Shown here: one piece after another, positions 21,582 through 32,439 of the stretch
Layout: each line of letters opens with the position of its first letter
Position numbering within the stretch: position 1 is the stretch's first letter
Position numbers and translations under genes: made by a program
Origin: Micrasema longulum
Taxonomy: Eukaryota > Arthropoda > Insecta > Trichoptera > Brachycentridae
Reading direction: 5' to 3'
NCBI GenBank assembly: GCA_022494885.1
Contig: JAGVSM010000240.1
Location: forward strand, 124,001-188,000
DNA: 64,000 bases
The notes under the pieces: model-generated
Told to the model about the DNA's origin: nothing
What the model saw: the letters and a program-made list of their open reading frames with translations, nothing else
The model's database searches: none

Positions 21582-22143
21582 AAGCACAGTAATTTCTAAT
21601 AAAATATGTCAATCGAAGCTAAACTGGCAGTGCACAACGGAGTTTTAGTCCCAACACTTATGTATGGAAGTGAAACATGGAACTGGCAGAGGAAGGATGA
21701 AAGCCGAGTGAACGCGGTTGAAATGCGATCTCTTAGACGAATGTGTGGGAAATCAATGTATGACAGGGTTACGAATGATGAAATCAGGCGAGAGTGTAAA
21801 TCTGAGACAAGTATAATTGATAAGATTAAGAAAGGGTCTCTGAGATGGTTTGGTCACGTAGAACGAATGGACGACGAGAGAATGGTAAAACAAGTATATA
21901 TGGCAAAAATGAACGGCAACGTTAGACGAGGACGACCAAGGAAGACGTGGCATGATCAGATAAACCAAAATCTTAAGTCTGGTCATGTCAAAAGCAGACA
22001 GAACCGAAGGGCATGTATGACAAGATGTATGAATGTGGAAGAGGCTAGGAGTGTATGCCAGGATAGACGTGTGTGGCGGTCCATTCTCTCTGCCTACCCC
22101 TACGGGGAAATGGCGTGATGGTAGTAGTAGTAGTAGTAGTACT
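21582..22143 (+). mobile_element. RTE-like LINE C-terminus inserted in FB1
   Basis: The frame 21606-22118 (170 residues) reads VLVPTLMYGSETW, RMCGKSMYDRVTNDEIRREC, LRWFGHVERMDDERMVKQVY, RRGRPRKTWHDQINQNLK and WRSILSAYPYGEMA. This is the well-known C-terminal end of RTE-type LINEs frequent in insects. It is followed by TGATGG and a (TAG)n tail, as expected for RTE elements. The 5' end is truncated before the catalytic domain, so the first ATG is internal. There are no stops, so the copy is young. The target site is marked by ACTA on the left and TACTA/AGGC on the right. Confidence 0.9.
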
Positions 22144-22421
22144 AGGCAACGCCTGAAAATATTATTTTTTCAATTTCTATACTTCTTCATGGACCAGGTA
22201 ATATATCAACAATATTTTGAGTTTGTCCAAATTTTTGTAGACAAGGACTGGATTCAACTCCCTGGGGAGCTGTTATATTAACATATTACAACAGAGATGA
22301 AGAACATCTAACAGAAGGTAATATAGAAGTCTAGGCATCTACAGGGCTTATGACCTATCAATGGCTGGTTTAAGTGGCCACTTTACACACTGTGTAACAT
22401 TCACCATTCTGCCTATAAAAT
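22144..22421 (+). mobile_element. FB1, right part, with a second copy of block A
   Basis: Continues AGGCAACGCCTGAAAATATT, then the S block (GTTTGTCCAAATTTTTGTAG, CTGGGGAGCTGTTATA). It then starts block A again (AACATATTACAACAGAGATG), ending at CATTCTGCCTAT. Block A therefore stands at both ends of the insertion, as in a partial tandem repeat. Confidence 0.82.
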
Positions 22422-22480
22422 AAGGGTGTTTTTACACTATAAAATTTTATAGTTCCTGGACTGGTAAATATAATTTCAAT
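22422..22480 (+). mobile_element. SINE1, right part of the nest
   Basis: AAGGGTGTTTTTACACTAT, then ATAGTTCCTGGACTGGTA, which is the SINE1 body exactly where it broke off at 21324. Confidence 0.8.
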
Positions 22481-23728
22481 AGCAAAAGAGTACGATGAAA
22501 AACCCTATTCATTTTTTATTTGAAAAACCCCATTTTAAAAAACAAAATATTTACAATATAATCTCAAACAAGTTCTTATATAAATGTATTGTTTTATACT
22601 TAACCTACAATTATTTTATTTGAAAATATTACAAATAATTGAATTATTTTGGTTCACAAACATATGACATTGGTATAATAATCACAAATTGTTATTTTAG
22701 ATATTGTTCATCAATTATATGTGAACACAGCATGCGCAAATAAAGATAAGAAAAAAAAAGATTTTGATGATTTTTATAAAAGTTATTACAATAAATTATT
22801 ACTAACAGGTTATTACAAATTATTTTACCTAACTAACATAAGTGACTATTTGATTTTATAAATTGCGTTACAGTTTTCCTATAATTATTTTATGTATCGT
22901 TAAAGATAACAATGTCAGCATTACTTTCTACATTATTATGTAATCTTAACCACTGTATTATATTATATTATATCACTTTTTAAAAACATATTAAGAATAC
23001 CATCGACTTAAAAATGTTTTTTCCATTGGCTATAACTTGAGCATACGTCTCAATTCTGTATTTAACTTACTAATCTTAATATTGTTTGGTAATATGTTAC
23101 ATATTTAAGGTACAATGTACTGCAGTGTCCTTTTGGCATTTTTGAAAAAATATTTTTCGATACCTATATTATTTACAAAGAAATATAATTACAAAAATAC
23201 AATTTAGAAAAATACACCTTAAAATTAAGCTGTAACATAAATTGGAAAAAATACCCACAAAGACTTCAGCGTCTGAGCGTGGGCCATTCCTTTTTTAATT
23301 ATTAAAAAGTTTATAGCATATAAATATGATATGACATGACCATGAAAAGAAAAGGAAAGAAAAAGAAGAAAAAAACGAAACCATATTTAGAAACAGCCAG
23401 CCCTTTTGTACTAGTAAACTATGTGTTGTAATCATGTACCAATTCGTGATTATCTCTTTACTCGGAGTGCGACGCATGCTGAAAAATTAAGTTATACCAA
23501 AGTATGCCAAAGAGCCCTAACTGATAATTTATTTACAGATTTATACATTAATGATATTGAAATATTGTGTCTATGTAGTAGCAATTTGATCACTGAATTT
23601 TATAAAGTTTGTAGGAAATTAATATTAGTTATTAGTACTTGATAACCCCGAGAGCATATCGTATAATTTATTCTGAGAGAGATGAATAAATAGTTTGTGA
23701 AGTCTTACCAGAGACATAATATCTACAA
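22481..23728. other. AT-rich intergenic DNA, no gene recognised
   Basis: Long AT-rich tract with no repeat family shared with the rest of the window. The short frames at 23.3-23.6 kb have no support. Confidence 0.5.
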
Positions 23729-23737
23729 GAATATAAC

Positions 23738-23990
23738 TGCAATTTTATTTATTTTTTTATTTTTATTTAAATCTTAAAATAGGGCACACATATCATACAT
23801 ATTGTTATGTGTGTTCTAATAATAACATTGCAAATATATTTAATTTATAAATTGTTTATCACATATGTCTTGACCATTATTTTAAATTTTGATATGTTTT
23901 TTTCTTCATAAATATTTTTTTCCATTTCGTAATACTTTTTAATTGCTTTAAATAAAATTGAATTTTGTGACTTTGCCTTTTTCCTTCCTT
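23738..23990 (-). mobile_element. LINE 3' UTR remnant, reverse
   Basis: TTTTATTTAAATCTTAAAATAGGG and GTGTGTTCTAATAATAAC recur at 61.78-61.85 kb (AAATCTTGAAACAGGGC, GTGTGCTCTAATAATTAC). The T-rich edge suggests a reversed LINE tail. Confidence 0.5.
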
Positions 23991-24014
23991 CTTCCTCTTT
24001 CTTCTCTAACTCAT

Positions 24015-24350
24015 ATAGTGTCCATGCGGCTCGACTGTAAAATCATCTCCCACCCACCATCAAAGATGTTACTACATTTTCTCTGTTTAAATCACGTCTG
24101 AAGAAACATCTCTTTTCTCTTTCTTAATCTCTCCTCCTTTCCTCTTTTTTCCTTTTTCTCATTGAGTAATAGTTTTGATTTAAGGTAATTTATAAAGAAA
24201 TACGTTTATTTATATTTTTATAAATCTTTAGCTTTTTGATCTTTATTTTCTATTGAATATGTTATATAACTTGAATTACAAAAATAAAACTATAATTTTT
24301 TTGGTTGGTTAGAAGAAAATACCATTTGGCAATAAGCCCGCCAATGTACA
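24015..24350 (+). mobile_element. 3' end of a Jockey/CR1-like LINE (copy of 2.8 kb)
   Basis: GCGGCTCGACTGTAAAATCA, CACCCACCATCAAAGATG and the 3' UTR block ATACCATTTGGCAATAAGC match 2795-3130 base for base over long stretches. The Trp codon of the RLWN motif has become a TAA stop, so this copy is dead. Confidence 0.72.
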
Positions 24351-24454
24351 AATAACATTATGGACAAAAAGTTAAATAATTAAATAAATATAGATATACA
24401 ATTATTATAAGGTCGATTCATGTAATGTTTTGTCTGGACAATATAATCATTTAG

Positions 24455-24725
24455 TGCTTTTTAATGTTGATTTTAATGTGTATTTTGGTTTTTAAAATTT
24501 GTTTATTCTTATAAAAAAAATATTTCGTATCCCTAACTTTATAAAGCCAAGAGCACTGTGTTGAGTTAAGATACAGCATAATAGAAAATGGAAACATGCA
24601 TATTATTAAAAAATTACTAAAAATAAAAATTATTACAAAAACGTAAATTTTAAGAAACATCTGGACATCATGCTTAATAGTATATAAATCTATGCAATGT
24701 CTCGTAGCAGTCTCCTGCAATGGTC
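24455..24725 (-). mobile_element. Possible reversed LINE 3' UTR
   Basis: Contains CGTATCCCTAACTTTATAAA and CAAGAGCACTGTGTT, shared with 56030-56070 (CGTATCCCTAACTTCATGAG, CAAGAGCCCTGTGTT). There is no coding remnant. Confidence 0.4.
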
Positions 24726-24959
24726 TCGTAGATAAAATCCAATTAATATATATATAATATATAAAATTTCGTTTTGGAGAACTTAATATCTAGGAAATTG
24801 AACACTCTTGGGGCCACAAAAGAGACATTTCTTTGAGCGAAAGTCGTACATATTTTTAATGTATAAAATTAAAATAACAGGATAACTTTGTAAGAAAATT
24901 ATGCTGAGATCTCCTCTTGCAATCGTATGACCAGAAATGTTTTAATGACTCGTTTATTT

Positions 24960-25180
24960 GTCAATTTTTAAAATGTGTAAGTGGGGGCTAAATTTCTAAC
25001 TGTCTATGCGTCCTGTAATCTAGCTCCTATCTATTTTAATTTTTGATTGATCTTAATTGAAAATGAGGAACTAGAATCCCAACCGTCCATGCGCTCTGTA
25101 GCTGCAAGACGTACTGGGATATTTATTAATTGTACAGCGCCCTTGAGGTGATTTTCACAAAAATGGCGCTTTATAAATTA
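24960..25180 (-). repeat. Repeat family G, reverse copy
   Basis: Words shared in reverse with 54775-54955 and 39100-39170: GTCCATGCGCTCTGTAGCTG and AAAAATGGCGCTTTATAA. This is a dispersed repeat of at least about 170 bp; its class is unknown. Confidence 0.55.
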
Positions 25181-25232
25181 TCCAACAATATATATTTAAA
25201 AAAATGTCTAATGTCCAGTACCTCCCTCCGTA

Positions 25233-25875
25233 AATGAGGAATTCCACTGTTTTCTAATTTATTCATTTTTCTATTGTACTATTTAAGCAATTTTTTTTTG
25301 CGTTATTTACAAATATATGATTTTTTAAAGTTACATTTATCAAATACCGCGCCAAATGACTGTAATCAGTGCGTCACTTTTCAATAGTGACGTCATGAAA
25401 CGGTTGGCGTTCTTACTTTCACTGACCACGGTAAGTAGTATTTCTCCAGCCAATAACAAAACTGACAAAAATCTATGGAATATTGCTTTGATTACTTCAT
25501 TTAGTTGATCATAATTTGCTCATTTCTATGTTATGGTTGTTTTTACGAACGTTCCGATTAAAAAAAACCTAGAAAGTTGACATAATCTCTGGTTGAAAAA
25601 AGAGTATCATGAAAATTATACTCTTTTTTTCTATGGTCACAACGTTCCTTACAAGGTGCGGGGGCTTTAAAGCGGAAACCGGAAATACTACACGTAGATA
25701 TAAGGAGTGACGTCATTATTTACGATTTTAAATTGAATACTATTTTTAACTTTTTTTATTTATTTTTGCGTGCGTTTTTGAGATATTTCATACTACCCCA
25801 ATTTTTTTTTAATATTTACGTGTACACGAAAACGTTTTAAAAATTTAATTCCGGGTTGGGCTGGAATTCCTCATT
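25233..25875. mobile_element. Candidate TIR element of about 640 bp
   Basis: AATGAGGAATTCCA (25233-25246) and its exact complement TGGAATTCCTCATT (25862-25875) bound the segment. Inside are two TGACGTCA palindromes (near 25389 and 25709). No coding capacity is present. A target duplication is not evident, so the element status is tentative. Confidence 0.4.
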
Positions 25876-26470
25876 GAAACGATGAGCTAATCTCTGCTCT
25901 TTTTCAGTTTTCAGAATTTTTACGTGAGAGTTGCCAAGAACATTTCTGTCCGAAAGATTTTTTTGAAAAAAAAAGGAAAATTTAAAAAACTTGACCGATT
26001 AAATTAATTGGTAAAGGTAAAAAAAATCTATGGTAATTAAAATGATTAAAAAATGCAAACTTTCTCACAATTAGCGAATCTCGTCGTGACAAGGGTCATC
26101 ACAGTGAACCGTATTCACTGAACTGAGACACCCCTACCGTTGTTTGGACCGAAGGGTAAGTAACGTAGGGTATAAAACCAGCAATATGAAGTCACTATAA
26201 AGCATTAACTGCGGAAGATTTTATCAATTACCACCCTCGTGTGTAGGGTCATCGTCACACGGTGCGGAATCGAGGCGTTTATTTGATTACTTTTATATTT
26301 ATTAATACTGTTGTCTATATTTTACTTCTCAAAAATATTCTCTATTTCTGTTGCAATATAATAATATTAAAAACTCCCCGTGGAGTGGAATCTATTCTTT
26401 ACTCTACAGACATTTGAACAAACTTAAAATATATTTTATTAAAGTAACTGGTCGAAAAATAAGTACCTTA
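25876..26470. other. Unassigned, with a promoter-like patch
   Basis: The part 26060-26300 is less AT-rich and holds GGGTATAAAACCAGC at 26168-26182, a good TATA-box match. No coding exon can be recognised downstream. Confidence 0.3.
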
Positions 26471-26472
26471 AT

Positions 26473-26678
26473 CATTCCCTTTCCGCACCTAATGATCATT
26501 TTTGTTCCACGAAGGTAAGATAATCAGTCTTACGTTTCAGGTACCAGTCTAGGGGCTATGAAATATTCTAGTGTAAAAACACCCTTTTAAATAAATATTA
26601 AATTTCAACCATCTTGGGAATCGAACCCGAGACCTCTTGCGTAGTAGGCAAACGCGCTGACCATTACACCACGAGACC
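26473..26678 (-). mobile_element. SINE1, reverse, internally shortened
   Basis: CCGCACCTAATGATCATTTT, with about 25-30 bp of body missing after CCTAATG, then the B-box complement GGGAATCGAACCCGAGACC and CACCACGAGACC. Confidence 0.82.
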
Positions 26679-26717
26679 GAAAAACGAAGTGTAAAAATGT
26701 AAAATTAAATTCAGTCG

Positions 26718-26965
26718 TTACCTAGTAGGTGTAATAATTCAGTCTAATGAATCTCACTCCCATAAATAAAAGTTTCAGCTCTTTAACTTCACAAAAACTA
26801 ACAGGTGTAAGAATTGATTGATTATGGATGTTTGAGGATATAAGTAGTGAATGTTACACAGTGTTAAAAGTGGCAACTTTAACTGTCTAATGATAGGTCA
26901 TAAGCCGTGTAAATGCATAGAATGAGATATGTCTTGCTCTAAAAAGGTATTGTTGTAATATGTCG
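26718..26965 (-). mobile_element. FB1, reverse
   Basis: CGTTACCTAGTAGGTGTAAT, CAGTCTAATGAATCTCACTC, CAGCTCTTTAACTTCACAAA and GTCATAAGCCGTGTAAATGC. It follows SINE1 at close distance. Confidence 0.75.
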
Positions 26966-27049
26966 TAATCCACTAGTAGTAAGGATGCATTTACTTGCGA
27001 ACCAATATGCTAACATCGATGTCTTTAACGTAAGTCGTGTTAATTTAAA

Positions 27050-27400
27050 AAATCAATGTATGAAGATGTTCCATATCAAATAGAAATTAATATCTTTATA
27101 TATTTTTCATATTGTATTCTTTATGATAAAATGTGCTTTAAACCTTTACTATGTATTTATTTACGTATCATATGTTTGCATGTAATTTGTTTATCTAAAT
27201 TTTTATTTTTAATGTCTTATACATTTTTTTTTCTTCTACAGCTTCTTTATATTTTTCTATATCAGACATATTTCCAAACGCTGTGCGATCTTTTATTCCT
27301 TTACTATGTATTTTTAAAATGTATGTTGTTTGTATACTCGTGTTTTGTATAACTTTTACGTATGTAAATGCCTTATGAGCGGAAAAAATAATATGATGAA
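27050..27400 (+). mobile_element. Possible LINE 3' UTR tail
   Basis: AT-rich stretch ending TATGTAAATGCCTTATGAGCG and an A-rich run, similar in plan to the tail at 19.9 kb. The 98-codon frame inside is a hydrophobic chance frame. Confidence 0.35.
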
Positions 27401-27407
27401 AAAGATA

Positions 27408-27460
27408 ACTCCGTAGGGGGTGTAACCCAGTCCTTGTCTACAAAAATTTGGACCAACTCC
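27408..27460 (-). mobile_element. FB1 S-block fragment, reverse
   Basis: GTAGGGGGTGTAACCCAGTC and TTGTCTACAAAAATTTGGAC are the reverse of the S block seen at 22205-22270. Confidence 0.6.
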
Positions 27461-27463
27461 AGG

Positions 27464-27606
27464 CTAGGAGGCCCAATTACAGTGGTGAATTACATCTCAG
27501 AATACCCAGGCTTTAGAAAAATTGCATTTAATTTTTGTGTTCATACCGGGAATCGAACCTTCCGTGTGTAAGTCAAGCATCTTGACCACTACACCACGAA
27601 GGCCAC
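27464..27606 (-). mobile_element. SINE3, reverse
   Basis: GGAGGCCCAATTACAGTGG, CAGAATACCCAGG, the B-box complement GGGAATCGAACC and CACCACGAAGGCC. It is the reverse of 16222-16400. Confidence 0.78.
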
Positions 27607-27849
27607 CAAGTATATTAATATTTTATTTATTATCGCTATTAATAATTTATTTATTTTAAGCTTATAAATGTTTATTTTTAAAATTTTGTTAAAATAATTT
27701 ATTTGGTATGTATTGTAAAGTAAAAGTTGTCATATTTTTAAGTTCAGTGTAACACAGTCCTTACAACCGACTTTTGTAAGGCTTATTTCACACGTATCGT
27801 TTAAATCCACTCTCTAAAAATATTCTCCAAAAATAATTAAGTGGAGAGT

Positions 27850-28060
27850 CGGTATCGTGGTATATTGGTAAGTGTGTTGCCTGCCATTGAATAAATAATA
27901 AGAATTTCCACACCCAGCGGTGCATAAGGCATTGCATTGGTAAATCAAATGCGGCGTACTTAAATTATCTGTACCATAAAGGTAAGATGATGATACTACG
28001 CTTTAAGTGTCAATCCAGGAACAATAAAATACTGTACTTTGAAATGTTTTTTTCTTATTA
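27850..28060. mobile_element. Rearranged SINE1-like fragments
   Basis: A + strand head-like stretch (CGTGGTATATTGGTAAGTG, GCCTGCCATTGAATAAATAA) is joined to a reversed SINE1 body (CCCAGCGGTGCATAAGGC, TACGCTTTAAGTGTC). A similar head stump is seen at 58825-58870. Confidence 0.5.
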
Positions 28061-28184
28061 AAGGAATAAACTGCTTAGTTTCTATTTTAGAAACTTGTCA
28101 GCAGGTGGGAATGAAAGAGTATGGAAGGAAGTTCTGAAAAATACACCATAACACCTGACCAATTGAGAAAAAAATGTTTCTTGG

Positions 28185-28290
28185 GTTTTTGCGGCGGCGG
28201 GACAGCTAGCGGGAATCGAACTCGCGACGCCAGTTTCACAGTTGGCCGTCTAGTCAACTTCGCCATGGCGTTTATCACCAAATAACCTTT
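28185..28290 (-). mobile_element. tRNA-like SINE head of another type
   Basis: The minus strand reads GCCATGGCGAAGTTGACTAG and then CGCGAGTTCGATTCCCGC, an A-box and B-box pair at tRNA spacing. The arms do not fold into a convincing cloverleaf, so I treat it as a tRNA-derived repeat and not a working tRNA gene. Confidence 0.5.
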
Positions 28291-28299
28291 AAAATAAAA

Positions 28300-28510
28300 T
28301 ATTCCAGAAAATCAAGCCTAGGACCTCAAAAATGGTCGCGCCGACCACGACAGAACGAAATGGACTTATCTCCTCTCAAGTTCTTCAGTCAGGATTTTGA
28401 CTTGAAAGCAACAATCGAGTCGAAAACAATCATCTAGGGTTCTGGTTCTATTTCACACAAATAAATTTGTTCTTTGCCTGGACACGAAAAATCAATTCCT
28501 ACATTTATTT
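28300..28510 (-). repeat. Dispersed repeat shared with 34.05-34.26 kb
   Basis: CAATCGAGTCGAAAACAATC, GGTTCTATTTCACA and TTTGTTCTTTGCCTGG have close counterparts at 34190-34250. In both places it adjoins a reversed SINE1-like head remnant, so it may be part of a longer SINE variant. Confidence 0.45.
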
Positions 28511-29397
28511 TTTTTCGTGCCGTGTGGATTTTAACACTCGTCTGATATAGGCCGAAGGGTAGATACAACGTACAAGATATCGCACATCTGATAAAATAGA
28601 GTCATAACTCAAAAAAACAGATTTTCTGGAGAGCCGAAAAATACAATTGTGTTAAAACAATGCTGGTAATATTTATTGAGTTTATTTTGTTTTTTTTTTT
28701 ACCTTCCAACCCTTTAAAGCGTTTGTGTTTGTTTCAAGTGATAACTATAAAATCAATGATAATTATAAACACGAACTAGATGTAACGTTGTGGCTAATAT
28801 AATAAAGATGAACGCTAGTATAGCTATCTTTCTTACTCACACACGAAACATATAGTAGTGATGTCGCATAGCCCCGGACTGCCAGTTTGAAAAATTGACA
28901 AGTTAGATTTTTACTCCGCGCCGGCTCAAGTAATTTAGTAATTAAAACACTGGGGAATGGTGAAATTCTGACAATTTGCAGTCTTTTAGAATATAAATAA
29001 ATTTCTTTGACATATATGTAATTTATTTAATCTGTTTTTAAGTTTTTTCTTGAAATTATAAAAATATCAGACGTAATTTTAACATGACTGCCGATTTCTG
29101 TAAATAAACAGATCTCTTTATTTGTCTCAAATAACGGACATTGTCGAAAATATTTATGGGAAGTATTTAGTAATTTGCATAGATACTTCATTAATGAATT
29201 AAAATAAAAAAATATGTATGGCAATGTCTGTTTAAAAGAACTAAGAAAAAAAAAAAAAAAAAAAAAAAACTATTTTGACATGCGCTGTTAGCTAAAAAAT
29301 AAAGCAATTTCATTGGATGCCACTATAAGGGTTAAACAATGCCAATGTGTCATATATGTGCATTTGTTTTAGAAAATACTGTAACAGTTTTTAAAAT
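28511..29397. other. Intergenic with a 24-bp poly(A) run
   Basis: No gene recognised. A poly(A) run at 29246-29269 may be an old retrotransposon tail; nothing coding lies before it. Confidence 0.4.
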
Positions 29398-29515
29398 TTT
29401 GAATCGGGCCGTGGTCCCGCGGCTAGTGTTGCGGACTCACGGATCAGAGGTCCGAGGTTCGAACCCCACTCTACCCTAACTTGATTTCCACTTTCTAATA
29501 GTGAGTTGAGAACAT
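29398..29515 (+). mobile_element. SINE2
   Basis: GAATCGGGCCGTGGTCCCGC, B box GAGGTTCGAACCCCACTCT, then ACTTGATTTCC and TAGTGAGTTGAG, cut short. Confidence 0.8.
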
Positions 29516-29640
29516 AGTTCCAGGCACTACACACTACAAAAATGACACGGAATGTGCCTTCTGCCGATTGCGACACAGTACAAATGACTAGTACATAAAC
29601 AGTTTTTGTTTTCTTTCTACGAAACATACAGTTACATACC

Positions 29641-29672
29641 CTGAAGATGGCTCCTGCAATGGTAGCCGAAAC
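29641..29672 (+). other. Hammerhead-ribozyme-like core
   Basis: CTGAAGA, one extra base, stem GGCT/AGCC with an 11-nt loop, then GAAAC. This is the CUGANGA...GAAA arrangement of a hammerhead core apart from the extra base. Stems I and III are not convincingly present. A similar motif with a better stem lies at 40134-40162 in reverse. Confidence 0.35.
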
Positions 29673-30204
29673 GTCGGAACAAATCTAACTTACACGGGAT
29701 CGCCCAAAAATGATGCATATGAAAATTTCGATTGTCATAAAAAAAATGTTAAAATATGACACTGTTTGAGAACGGCGGCGTTTAAATAAGTGTTCGGGTA
29801 AGTGTGTCATACAGCCATCGAGTGGGAAAATCATAGAGCTAGAGCTGTGAATTTTTTGGCATAATATGTGAATTTTTTATTTGTAAAATGGCGTTGCATA
29901 AAAAAAAATATTTTTTATTTGCGAAATTCAGAGCTATTTTTTTTTTAAATTATGACACTATTTTATCGAATGTGCGATATGTACCATCAAATCCTAATAG
30001 ACTGCGCTACCATTGTTCCGCCTTTTAAGTCATTTTCTATTGTGTTAAGGGTGATACAATCACAGGGGTGTGTATTATTTTTAGGGACAAAGCATTTTCA
30101 TAACCGTTGTTATGATATGCGTAAAATACATATGTACATCACTTAGTTCAACATATTCATAAGTATAAATGATGTATTTTTATTATTTTGAAAAATTAAA
30201 TAAA

Positions 30205-30400
30205 TCAACGCAGCGTCCTATCACCTGATGGTGCATACTGCATTAATTTCTAAATCAAATTGTATCCCGGTCATCTGTTACACGAAGGAATGGACAATCA
30301 AATATAATATTTGAAACCACCCTTCAAACAGATGGCTATGTTAACCTTTTCAGGAATCGAAACCGATACCATAGGTGTGGCATTGAACTGGTCATTGCAA
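30205..30400 (-). mobile_element. Degenerate SINE1, reverse
   Basis: CACCTGATGGTGCATACTGC, TCTGTTACACGAAGGAA and AGGAATCGAAACCGATACC follow the reversed SINE1 order but are diverged. Confidence 0.55.
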
Positions 30401-30564
30401 GGAATACCAGGTAGGTCGCTTTATTTTCCACGCCCTACTGTTCCCAGCCAATACATTCTGCCTAATCTCTAAAGTTCTTTATGATCAATTATTCTTACCT
30501 TGCAAACTCAGCGAAAAATAATCTTTATGTAAGTAATTTTCATCGCGTATTATTTAATAATCAT

Positions 30565-30608
30565 GACACACATAATTTTAAATAACTGTAATATTAACAA
30601 ATTACAAC
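30565..30608 (-). mobile_element. FB1, left flank of an inserted RTE
   Basis: TAACTGTAATATTAACAAAT resembles the S/A junction of FB1 (GAGCTGTTATATTAACATAT at 22.27 kb). The last 14 bp are the target duplication of the RTE insertion. Confidence 0.5.
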
Positions 30609-31180
30609 AAACAAACAAACAAACACAAACAAACCATGACGCTGTTTCCTCGTAGGGGTAGGCAGAGAGGATAGAACGCCATAACATTCTATCTTGGCAT
30701 ACAGACCTCGCTTCCTCTACATTTATACATTTTCTCATGCACGCACGCCGATTATTCCTACTGTTGACATGTCCATCTTCAAGTATTTGATGGATTTGAT
30801 CGTGCCATGTCTTTCTCGGTCTTCTAGGGCCGACTCCATCCCGTCTCTCCGAGTTCCCACCCACACATTTAAATCTCCCGCAAATATTACTCTCTCACTA
30901 TCTTGTTCTCTGGTCTCTGCTGGTTCTCTGGTCTGGGGTCCCGAATACCGACAAAGCCTGCCAGGGTGTTGCCGCGTTTCTATCTCCCAGAATGATAGAG
31001 TGTATGAAAGAGTATGTCTTCATAAGTTCTAGACTTATGTTTGTCAGATTCAAGATTGGATTGACAGGAATTATTTTAGTAATAGGGTATGCGCCTGTGA
31101 ATTCTGACTGCGAATATGAGAAAGATAAGTTTTGGACAAGTGTGATGAATATAATGAATGGAAACAAGATAGTGAGAGAG
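30609..31180 (-). mobile_element. RTE-like LINE with inverted 5' part and internal deletion
   Basis: The 3' part is on the minus strand. It reads VIFAGDLNVWVG (endonuclease GDxN motif), jumps after a few residues to RRPRKTWHDQIHQIL, and ends SILSAYPYEETA with a (GTTT)n tail; everything between, including the reverse transcriptase core, is lost. The 5' part is on the + strand (about 30950-31180): SRLMFVRFKIG, VIGYAPVNSDCEYEKDKFW and NGNKIVRE, which is endonuclease sequence that should precede VIFAGDLN. Both parts share the word ACAAGATAGTGAGAGAG at their ends. TAACAAATTACAAC flanks the whole (30595-30608 and 31181-31194). A frameshift near 31025 also breaks the inverted part. Confidence 0.85.
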
Positions 31181-31500
31181 TAACAAATTACAACACAGAT
31201 GGAAAACATTTTAGAGAATGTGAAATAAATCGATCAGATCAGATTTAACTTCACTAAAACCAACAGATAAAAAAAAAGATACTTTCAAACATAGGCAAAA
31301 TGGCGAATGTTACACTTTGTGTAAAGTAGCCACATAAACCAGCCAATAATAGGTCAAAAGCCTTGTAAATGCCTAGACTTCCATATTCCCTTCTCTAAAA
31401 TGTTCTCCATCTCTGTTGTAATTTGTTAATCATTATGACTCCCTAGGGGGTGAAATCAAGTTTTTTGTCTCTTTTGGACAAACTCAAAATATTTTAACTG
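31181..31500 (-). mobile_element. FB1, with S block at the far end
   Basis: After the duplicated TAACAAATTACAAC comes ACAGATGGAAAACATTTTAG. Then a reverse FB1 follows: GTGTAAAGTAGCCACATAAA, CTAGACTTCCATATTCCC, and the reversed S block CTAGGGGGTGAAATCAAG and TTTTGGACAAACTC. Orientation changes inside, as in other fold-back copies. Confidence 0.7.
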
Positions 31501-31879
31501 TAATATTAATTAATCCCGAATCGGGATAATCACCAAACGTATCAATGTTCCCGCAACATTGCAGGTGATCTCGATTTTTTTGCAGTATTTACCAATCAAG
31601 AGGATATATGCGATGCTAGATAATGTTAATTTTTTATGGATTTTTGGATAGCCCAGCTCCCAAAAAAAACAATTTATCTAAAAAGCAAAACAGAAGAGAC
31701 ACGTCAATGGCAAATATCTATAGTGTAAAAGAAACATTGCTCTATTGACATAATCCAGGAAGAAAATACAGGATTATGTTTGTTTGAAGAAAAGTGAGAC
31801 CGCGTTTTTCCTTAACACAAAAAAAATAATTTGTATTGGAAAATATAGTATAAAGGTATTTACATAATTTACTTTCTCT

Positions 31880-32160
31880 TACTCTTGAACAAGGCTTAAG
31901 ACCTTTGTCTGGCTCAAATGGTCACTTTACCACTGTGAAACATTAACTATTCTTCCTATATTCAAACATTAGAATTTATTTATTATTATTAAAACATATA
32001 AAACATTAATTAGATATTATACTCCCAGGAGTTATCTAAAAAAACTAATTTGGGTAAATCATAAATTCTTCAATCTGTTGATATTTATGAAGTAAAATAA
32101 GTTAAATTTTTAATTGTGTATATGAAATTCATCACTTACTAGAAAACGTTTAAAATTATT
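31880..32160 (+). mobile_element. Degenerate FB1
   Basis: GGCTTAAGACCTTTGTCTGG, GGTCACTTTACCACTG, CTTCAATCTGTTGATATTTA and GAAATTCATCACTTACTAG, with a small AT-rich insert near 31980-32050. Confidence 0.55.
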
Positions 32161-32439
32161 TTTTTTGATGGATGAAACTGAAATGAAACGCTGTATTTTT
32201 TTGTTTTTTTTTAACATCACAACAGGCGAAGAGGCTCAATTGCAGCACAGAACACAAAGGCTTAAGAAAAATCACATGTATTTTTTATGATCTTAACGGT
32301 AATCAAAAAAGGATACAGCACGCTGATTCACTCAGGTACTATGTTTATGACAAACTTATCATCGATAGTTAAATTAGTAAAAAAGTCATAAGTGCAGGTC
32401 AGCTAAGGTTTTGGGAATCTAAGCAAGTGAAAAGTCCCA

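Noticed and set aside
21606..22118. Intact cellular gene of 170 residues.
   Set aside because: It is the C-terminal part of an RTE-like LINE with a simple-repeat tail, inserted in another repeat.
27056..27352. 98-residue hydrophobic frame resembling a membrane protein.
   Set aside because: It is made of T-rich codons (Phe, Leu, Tyr) in a LINE-like 3' UTR; the composition alone explains it.
28185..28290. Possible genuine tRNA gene on the minus strand.
   Set aside because: The B box is perfect, but the anticodon and acceptor stems do not pair convincingly.
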